This document shows, one piece after another, positions 59,102 to 64,000 of a DNA stretch of 64,000 nt. A program made the translations under genes and the position numbers. The DNA comes from Acidobacteriota bacterium (GTDB lineage: Bacteria > Acidobacteriota > Vicinamibacteria > Vicinamibacterales > CAVVIG01): contig QHWB01000040.1 in assembly GCA_003222395.1 (NCBI GenBank), positions 250,573 through 314,572 on the forward strand, written 5' to 3'. A model generated the notes under the pieces. The model did no database searches, was not told where the DNA came from, and saw only the letters and a program-made list of their open reading frames with translations. How positions within the stretch are numbered: the first letter of the stretch is position 1; every line of letters starts with the position of its first letter.

Positions 59102-60159
59102 AGCGGCTGCATCCTGCCATTGACATACGTCATCAGGTCGACGAACTGGATATCGCCCACAGGGCCGCCGGCAGCGCCTGCGCTCGCCGAGGCGCCCTTG
59201 AGCATGATCGAGCAAAACGGGCACGCCGTGACGACGGTCGTCGCACCGGTCTCGCGCAGTTGCCTGAAGCGAACGTCGCTGATGCGCGATCCGGGCTCTT
59301 CTTCCTTGTCGGCGAACAGCAGTCCGCCGCCGGCGCCGCAGCAGTAAGGGTTCTCGCGATTCCGCACGGGCTCTTTGACGTCGGCGCCGAAACGCTCCAG
59401 CAGCTCGCGCGGCTCGTCCACCTTCCCGGCGTACCGACCGAGGTAGCACGGATCGTGGAAGGTGACCCTTTCGCGCGCCGTGCCAGATGGCTCGCTCGCG
59501 CCGCCGGATCGCTCGCCTGAAAGGCTCGCGCTACCTGTCGCAGAGCCGCGCGTGAGTCGCGCGACGAAGTCGGCGGAGTGAACGACCTCGACGTCGTAAC
59601 CGAATCGTTTGTAATCGAATCCGATCGTCTTCACGCAGTGCGGGCACGACGTCAGGATCTTCACCGCCTTGCTCGCTCGAAGATCTTCGATGTTCTGCGT
59701 GGCCAGTTCCTGAAAGATGTATTCGTTGCCGGTGCGCTTGGCCGGATCGCCGTTGCATTTCTCCTTCGCGAGGACGCCGAAGCTGACCTTCTTCTTGCGC
59801 AGGATGTCGAACAGCGATCGCAGCGACTTTTGATAGTCCGCTTCGAACGATCCGGCGCAGCCCAGCCAGACCAGGTACTCGTGCTTCGCCGGATCGAACG
59901 TCTCAACGGCGACCGCTTGCACGAACTTCTGACGCTGGTCGTACCCGAGCCCCCAGATATTGCTGCGGCGTTCGAGGTTGTTGTACATCGCGCCGAGGTA
60001 ATCGGGCGCGTCGCCGTTCGAGACGAGGCCGCGCCGCGCGCCGATCAGCAGCGGCAGGTGCTCGATGCCGACGGGACACTGGTTCTCGCAGGCGCCGCAC
60101 GTCGTGCACTGCCACAGCACTTTCTCCGTGTAGAGCTCGGCGGGCCCCGTGTCATTCAA
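59095..60159 (-). CDS. EtfBA-linked Fe-S oxidoreductase, C-terminal half (CCG domains)
   Basis: A 354-residue cytosolic half of what is usually one protein. WQCTTCGACENQCPVGIEHL binds a 4Fe-4S cluster. Then come two DUF224/CCG-type modules, with LVWLGCAGSFE, SCPHC, FHDPCYLGRYAGK, NPYCCGAGGG and ACPFCSIML, as in heterodisulfide reductase HdrD/GlpC. TTG 60159 is the apparent start, in the same frame as the N-terminal half and just after its TAG. A hairpin repeat adds about 18 Ser/Gly/Thr-rich residues near SATGSASLSGERSGGASE. It is probably part of ETF:menaquinone oxidoreductase. Confidence 0.88.
   Translation of the reverse strand: MNDTGPAELYTEKVLWQCTTCGACENQCPVGIEHLPLLIGARRGLVSNGDAPDYLGAMYNNLERRSNIWGLGYDQRQKFVQAVAVETFDPAKHEYLVWLGCAGSFEADYQKSLRSLFDILRKKKVSFGVLAKEKCNGDPAKRTGNEYIFQELATQNIEDLRASKAVKILTSCPHCVKTIGFDYKRFGYDVEVVHSADFVARLTRGSATGSASLSGERSGGASEPSGTARERVTFHDPCYLGRYAGKVDEPRELLERFGADVKEPVRNRENPYCCGAGGGLLFADKEEEPGSRISDVRFRQLRETGATTVVTACPFCSIMLKGASASAGAAGGPVGDIQFVDLMTYVNGRMQPLG
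59511..59534. repeat. hairpin repeat in frame inside the Fe-S gene
   Basis: GCTCGCCTGAAAGGCTCGCG ending in CTAC, read through as GSASLSGER without a stop, since the TAG falls out of frame. Confidence 0.8.
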
Positions 60160-60162
60160 AAT

Positions 60163-60990
60163 CTAAAGCAGGCCGTCCTGCGTCTGCAGAATGATGGCTT
60201 TCGGATTGAGCTCCTTGCCGGCGCCCCACGCGGGACAGTTCACCTGACAGCGCCCGCACTCGACGCAGGTGAAGGCGTCGAGCACCGTCTTGCTGCCGAG
60301 ATCCTTCAGCGTCTCGAGCCCGACCTGCTCTTTCTCGAAATCGAGGTTCGGCACCGTCCCGAGCTCCGGCGACTTCAGAAAGACCGTAATCGGCGACACC
60401 ACGAGATGGAAGTGTTTCGACGCCGGGATCAGCGCCATGAAGGCGAGGATCACCAGCATGTGCAGCCACCAGTTCAGGTGCCCCGCCATCCTCGTTTCAT
60501 CGAGGCGAAACGTGAGCAGGTACGTGATCATCAGCATCGCAATGAAGAGACCGATGACGATCGATTCGGCCGATACGTGCGAACCGAGCGCGACCGGGCG
60601 GAGAAACGCGCGACGGACGAGCAGAACGAGGATGCCCGCGAGCACCGCGGCCGCAAACGGCGTGAGCGCCATTCGGTACTTGTGGAACCACGATGTCGCC
60701 GTGAGATCGACGATGCCGAGACCCTTCAGGAATTCGACGGTCGTGTAGCCGGCGAACGCGATGAAGCCCCAGAACACCAGCGCGTGCGCGACACCGGGAA
60801 TCGGGCGCTCCAGGATCGTCCTGCGTTGAAACAGCACGTCGCCGAGCCACCGGCCCGCACGAACGGCGATGCGGTCGACGTTGAACGTGTTCGGTGCGGC
60901 GAGGATCAGCCGCACACGCCGCGCGACCTGCGCCGCGAACGCGCCGATGAAGATGACGAACAGGAGCCAGAAGACCAGTACAGGAATCAT
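60163..60990 (-). CDS. EtfBA-linked membrane oxidoreductase, N-terminal half
   Basis: A 275-residue membrane half with about five to six helices (IPVLVFWLLFVIFIGAFAAQ at the start), a nitrate-reductase-gamma-like layout with His residues (HALVFWGFIAF, HLNWWLHMLVILAF) that could hold heme b, and a C-terminal CVECGRCQVNCP for a 4Fe-4S cluster. It ends at TAG 60165-60163, after which the same frame continues into the CCG half. ATG 60990 is chosen; the frame upstream is heptamer repeat text. With etfA and etfB upstream it should pass electrons from ETF to menaquinone. Confidence 0.87.
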   Translation of the reverse strand: MIPVLVFWLLFVIFIGAFAAQVARRVRLILAAPNTFNVDRIAVRAGRWLGDVLFQRRTILERPIPGVAHALVFWGFIAFAGYTTVEFLKGLGIVDLTATSWFHKYRMALTPFAAAVLAGILVLLVRRAFLRPVALGSHVSAESIVIGLFIAMLMITYLLTFRLDETRMAGHLNWWLHMLVILAFMALIPASKHFHLVVSPITVFLKSPELGTVPNLDFEKEQVGLETLKDLGSKTVLDAFTCVECGRCQVNCPAWGAGKELNPKAIILQTQDGLL

Positions 60991-61069
60991 TGCGGATCGC
61001 GGATTGCGGACTGCGGATTGACTTTGCGGTTGCCATCCGCAATCGGCAATCCGCAATCCGCGATTCTGG
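60991..61069. repeat. inverted GCGGATT heptamer arrays between etfA and the Fe-S gene
   Basis: About four GCGGATT units face about four AATCCGC units across TTTGCGGTTGCC. They can form a long stem in the transcript just before the start of the membrane subunit, and leave it without a Shine-Dalgarno. Confidence 0.85.
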
Positions 61070-62029
61070 TCACTGCTTCAACGCGTCGATCATGGCTGGA
61101 ACGATCTCGAACAGATCGCCGACGATGCCGTAGTCGGCGATCTCGAAGATCGGGGCATCGGGATCCTTGTTGATGGCGACGATCGTGTTCGCGCCTTTCA
61201 TGCCGACGAGATGCTGAATGGCGCCGGAGATGCCGAGCGCGAGATACAGCTTCGGCGCGACCGTCTGGCCCGAGCTGCCGACCTGACGCTCCATCGGCAG
61301 CCATCCCGAGTCGCAGATCGGACGCGACGCGGCGAGCTCGGCGCCGAGCGCCCGCGCCAGCTCCTCGGCGACCTTGATGTTCGCCTGTTCCTTGATGCCG
61401 CGCCCCACCGACACGATCCGCTCGGCCTGTGAGAGATCGACCGCCTGCTTCGCCTGCTGAAACGGCGCGTCGGGCTTCTGGCGGATCGCCGACGCGTCGA
61501 GGTTCACCGTCAACGCCCGGACCGGCGCCGGCGCGGAACCCTTGACTGCCTGATCGATGCGGTAGGCGCCAATCTGAAACGTCACGAAGTGCGGCGGCTG
61601 ACCCTGGGGCACGACGTCGGCGGTCAGCTTTCCCTGAAACATCGGCCGGACGAACGCCGTGTCGCTGCCGGCCCTCTTGATGGCGACGACATCGGTGATG
61701 ATGGCGCGATCGAGCCGCGCGGCCAGCTTCGGAGCGAAGTCGCGCGTCTGATACGTGTGCGGCAGCAGCACATACGTCGGCGACAGTTGCGCGATCGCGT
61801 CCTGCAGCGCCGCCGTGAACCCATCCGGCGTGTAAGGTTCGAGCGACCGATGCTCGACCGGGACGACTTCTTTCACCTGCGCCGCCGCCAGCTCGCCCGC
61901 GACGTTTCGGACGCTGCCGCCCGGGACGAGCACGGTGATGTCGCCGTCCATCTGCTGCGCGGCGGCAATCGTTTCCCACGTCGCGCGATTGAGCTTCCCG
62001 TCGCGCTGTTCGGCAATGACGATGATCAC
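61070..62029 (-). CDS. etfA: electron transfer flavoprotein alpha subunit
   Basis: A 319-residue ETF alpha subunit, FAD-binding partner of EtfB. VIIVIAEQRDGKLNRATWET starts the protein, VLLPHTYQTRDFAPKLAARL and VAIKRAGSDTAFVRPMFQGK follow. The FAD domain has ERIVSVGRGIKEQANIKVAE, SGQTVAPKLYLALGISGAIQ and INKDPDAPIFEIADYGIVGD. GTG 62029 overlaps the etfB TGA, giving tight coupling. The C-terminus is normal. Confidence 0.96.
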   Translation of the reverse strand: MIIVIAEQRDGKLNRATWETIAAAQQMDGDITVLVPGGSVRNVAGELAAAQVKEVVPVEHRSLEPYTPDGFTAALQDAIAQLSPTYVLLPHTYQTRDFAPKLAARLDRAIITDVVAIKRAGSDTAFVRPMFQGKLTADVVPQGQPPHFVTFQIGAYRIDQAVKGSAPAPVRALTVNLDASAIRQKPDAPFQQAKQAVDLSQAERIVSVGRGIKEQANIKVAEELARALGAELAASRPICDSGWLPMERQVGSSGQTVAPKLYLALGISGAIQHLVGMKGANTIVAINKDPDAPIFEIADYGIVGDLFEIVPAMIDALKQ

Positions 62030-62820
62030 GGGATAACCCGGACTTCCTCGCGCAGCTTGCGCACCAGCTCTTTCGCGGCTTCGGCGGGCGAGCCGCCGAT
62101 GATCTGCGTCTTCTTGCCCTTCTCCGGAACGTAAAGGCTGACGATCCTCTGTTTGGCCGCCGACGCTCCCGAAGGGAGCGAAGGCGGGACCTTTTTGATC
62201 TCTTTCTTCTTCGCCGCCATGATGCCCTTCAGCGTGGCGTAGCGAAGCTGATTGATGCCGCTCTGAATCGTCAGCACTGCCGGCAGCGGCATGGAGACGA
62301 ACTGAAACCAACCGCCTTCGAGCTCTCGTTTCACGCGCAGCGTTGCCGCTCGCCCTGACCCTGTCGAAGGGTCCGCCTGCACCTCCATGATGATCGTCGC
62401 GTGCGGCAGGCCGAGCTTCTCGGCCAGGATGACGCCGACCTGCGCGAATCCCTGGTCGTCGGACTGGAGTCCCGTGAGGACGAGATCGAACGTCTCGTCG
62501 CGCATCGCCGACGCGAGCGCGCCGGCCGTGACGAACGCATCGGCGCTCGCCAGAAGGTCGTGTTCGACGTGGATGGCGCGATCGGCGCCGCGCGCGAGCG
62601 CTTCGCGAATCACCTGCGCGACGCGCGCCGGCCCGGCCGAGCAGACGACGACCTCCCCGCCGTGTTTCTCCTTCAGCCGCAGCGCCTCTTCGAGCGCGTA
62701 CGCGTCGGGCTCGTTCATCTCGAAGCTGGCGTCCTGCTCACGAATCCATGTTTTCGAGTCGTCGAGGCGGGGCTGCCACTCGCGGGTGGGCACCTGCTTG
62801 ATGCAGACGGCTATATGCAT
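62026..62820 (-). CDS. etfB: electron transfer flavoprotein beta subunit
   Basis: A 264-residue ETF beta subunit. HIAVCIKQVPTREWQPRLDD begins it, NEPDAYALEEALRLKEKHGG and GLQSDDQGFAQVGVILAEKL bind the nucleotide, and AVLTIQSGINQLRYATLKGI is the recognition-loop region. In MEVQADPSTGSGRAATLRVK the ADPSTGSGRA piece is encoded by a hairpin repeat inserted in frame in a surface strand. ATG 62820 fits the family start. It begins four bases after the fabF stop. Confidence 0.96.
   Translation of the reverse strand: MHIAVCIKQVPTREWQPRLDDSKTWIREQDASFEMNEPDAYALEEALRLKEKHGGEVVVCSAGPARVAQVIREALARGADRAIHVEHDLLASADAFVTAGALASAMRDETFDLVLTGLQSDDQGFAQVGVILAEKLGLPHATIIMEVQADPSTGSGRAATLRVKRELEGGWFQFVSMPLPAVLTIQSGINQLRYATLKGIMAAKKKEIKKVPPSLPSGASAAKQRIVSLYVPEKGKKTQIIGGSPAEAAKELVRKLREEVRVIP
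62351..62374. repeat. GACCCT/AGGGTC hairpin repeat inside etfB
   Basis: CGCCCTGACCCTGTCGAAGG and following GTCC form a 6-bp stem with GTCGA loop. On the coding strand it encodes DPSTGSG. Confidence 0.85.
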
Positions 62821-62824
62821 GCCC

Positions 62825-64000
62825 TTAGCCGGTGAATCGCTTGAACACGAGGGCGGCATTGGTGCCACCGAAGCCGAACGAATTCGACAGCGCGTACTCG
62901 ATCGGGAACCTCCGCGCCTTGTTCGGCACGTAATCGAGATCGCAGTCCTCGTCCGGGTTCTCGAGGTTGATGGTGGGCGGCGCCGTCTGGTGGTGCACGG
63001 CGAGCGCGGTGATGCCCGCCTCGAGGCCGCCGGCCGCGCCGAGCAGATGTCCCGTCATCGACTTGGTCGACGACACCGCGACCTTCCGCGCGCACTCGCC
63101 GAAGCAGCGCCTGATCGCGAGCGTCTCCACCTTGTCGCCGTGCGGCGTCGACGTGCCATGCGCGTTGATGTAGTTGATCTGGGACGCGTCGATGCCCGCG
63201 CTCTTGATCGCTTTGCCCATCACGCGCAGCGGTCCGTCGCCGTCCTCTGACGGCGCCGTGATGTGATACGCGTCGGCCGACATGCCGTAGCCGACCAGCT
63301 CCGCGTAGATCCGCGCGCCCCGCGTCCGCGCCATCTCGTACTCTTCGAGGATGAGGACGCCCGATCCCTCGCCGACGACGAAGCCGTCGCGATCCTTGTC
63401 GAAGGGACGGCTTGCGCGTTCGGGCTCCTCGTTGCGCGTCGACAGCGCGCGCAGCGCGCCGAAGCCGCCGACGCCCATCGGCGTAATCGCCGCCTCGGAC
63501 CCACCGGCGATCATCACGTCCGCGTCGCCGCGGCGGATGATCTCGAACGCGTCGCCAATCGCGTGCGCCGACGCCGAGCACGCCGTGCATGTCGAGGAAT
63601 TCGGTCCCTTGGCGCCGAAGCGGATCGACACCTGACCGGCCGCCAGATTGATGATCGCCGACGGGATGAAGAACGGGGAGATCTTCCGCGGTCCCCCTTC
63701 GATGAGGGCCTTGTGCTCGCGTTCGATGGTGGTGAATCCGCCGATGCCCGACGCGATGAAGACGCCGACGTTCGGCGCGAGAGCCGGCGTGATCTGGAGC
63801 GCCGCGTCGTCCATCGCGAACTGCGAGGCCGCGATGGCGTACTGGATGAAGACGTCCATTTTCTTGACGTCTTTCTTCTCGATGAAGCGCAGCGGATCGA
63901 ATCCCCGCACTTCGCCGGCGATGCGCGTGGAGAACTGCGCCGCGTCGAAATGCGTGATCGGCCCGATGCCGCTCCTGCCGCCGATGAGCGCCGCCCAGTT
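62825..64000 (-). CDS. fabF: beta-ketoacyl-ACP synthase II, N-terminus beyond window
   Basis: A condensing enzyme of fatty acid synthesis, 391 residues visible with the frame open at the window edge. GPNSSTCTACSASAHAIGDA carries the active-site Cys, INAHGTSTPHGD the first His, KSMTGHLLGAAGGLEAGITA the second His region, and NSFGFGGTNAALVFK the C-terminal glycine loop. The edge reads NWAALIGGRSGIGPITHFDA, so only about the first 20 residues are missing. It is directly upstream of etfBA. Confidence 0.97.
   Translation of the reverse strand, partial: NWAALIGGRSGIGPITHFDAAQFSTRIAGEVRGFDPLRFIEKKDVKKMDVFIQYAIAASQFAMDDAALQITPALAPNVGVFIASGIGGFTTIEREHKALIEGGPRKISPFFIPSAIINLAAGQVSIRFGAKGPNSSTCTACSASAHAIGDAFEIIRRGDADVMIAGGSEAAITPMGVGGFGALRALSTRNEEPERASRPFDKDRDGFVVGEGSGVLILEEYEMARTRGARIYAELVGYGMSADAYHITAPSEDGDGPLRVMGKAIKSAGIDASQINYINAHGTSTPHGDKVETLAIRRCFGECARKVAVSSTKSMTGHLLGAAGGLEAGITALAVHHQTAPPTINLENPDEDCDLDYVPNKARRFPIEYALSNSFGFGGTNAALVFKRFTG

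Overview
The window is a high-GC bacterial chromosome segment with dense housekeeping genes. It is most likely from an acidobacterium, plausibly class Vicinamibacteria. Signs are an Oar-type TonB receptor with an N-terminal carboxypeptidase-regulatory domain, a large secreted carboxypeptidase-regulatory protein, BshC, a serine/threonine kinase and a pseudokinase, a split EtfBA-linked membrane Fe-S oxidoreductase, and heavy colonisation of gene edges by short repeats. The assignment is inference from gene content, not a database match.

Positions 1-4.5 kb are the tip of a degraded genomic island at a tRNA-Cys gene. A perfect 52-bp direct repeat (2463-2514 and 4459-4510), covering the tRNA 3' end, marks two stacked integration events. 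One has a frameshifted tyrosine integrase next to its att copy. The other keeps only the last 40 codons of a related integrase. Cargo is toxin/antitoxin-like: a PIN toxin, UPF0175, DUF433, a broken DUF5615, and an unrecognised 280-residue protein. Intact tRNA-Cys and tRNA-Gly follow.

From 4.9 to 11.7 kb a minus-strand run holds galT, yraN, a class III aminotransferase, cysS, a small orphan, ribF, a metallo-hydrolase and a DUF1844 gene, several overlapping. An IS701-like element with clear ends sits in the octamer-repeat region between DUF1844 and mazG. Next come carA-carB-comEC (minus), a PEGA-domain pseudokinase (minus), bshC and a class A PBP (plus, overlapping), xdhC, an amidohydrolase and a response regulator. 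The heat-shock operon hrcA-grpE-dnaJ-prmA follows with a CIRCE operator but no dnaK.

From 33.8 to 47.5 kb lie a carboxypeptidase-regulatory protein, rsmE, a Ser/Thr kinase with a zinc ribbon, ilvE, pilT, recX, an SDR, alaS, a lytic transglycosylase, a two-gene ABC exporter and rpsT. From 47.5 kb to the end most genes are on the minus strand: holA, lptE, leuS, a TonB receptor, an HDAC-like deacetylase, a TPR metallopeptidase, paired YciI/ABM small proteins, a DUF374 acyltransferase, the EtfBA plus Fe-S module, and fabF running off the window.

The most unusual signal is not one gene. Several families of short hairpin repeats and 7/8/9/24-bp tandem repeats sit exactly at gene ends, where they often form the stop codon. 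They also sit in frame inside genes (comEC, prmA, etfB, the Fe-S subunit, the pseudokinase linker, the LptE signal peptide).
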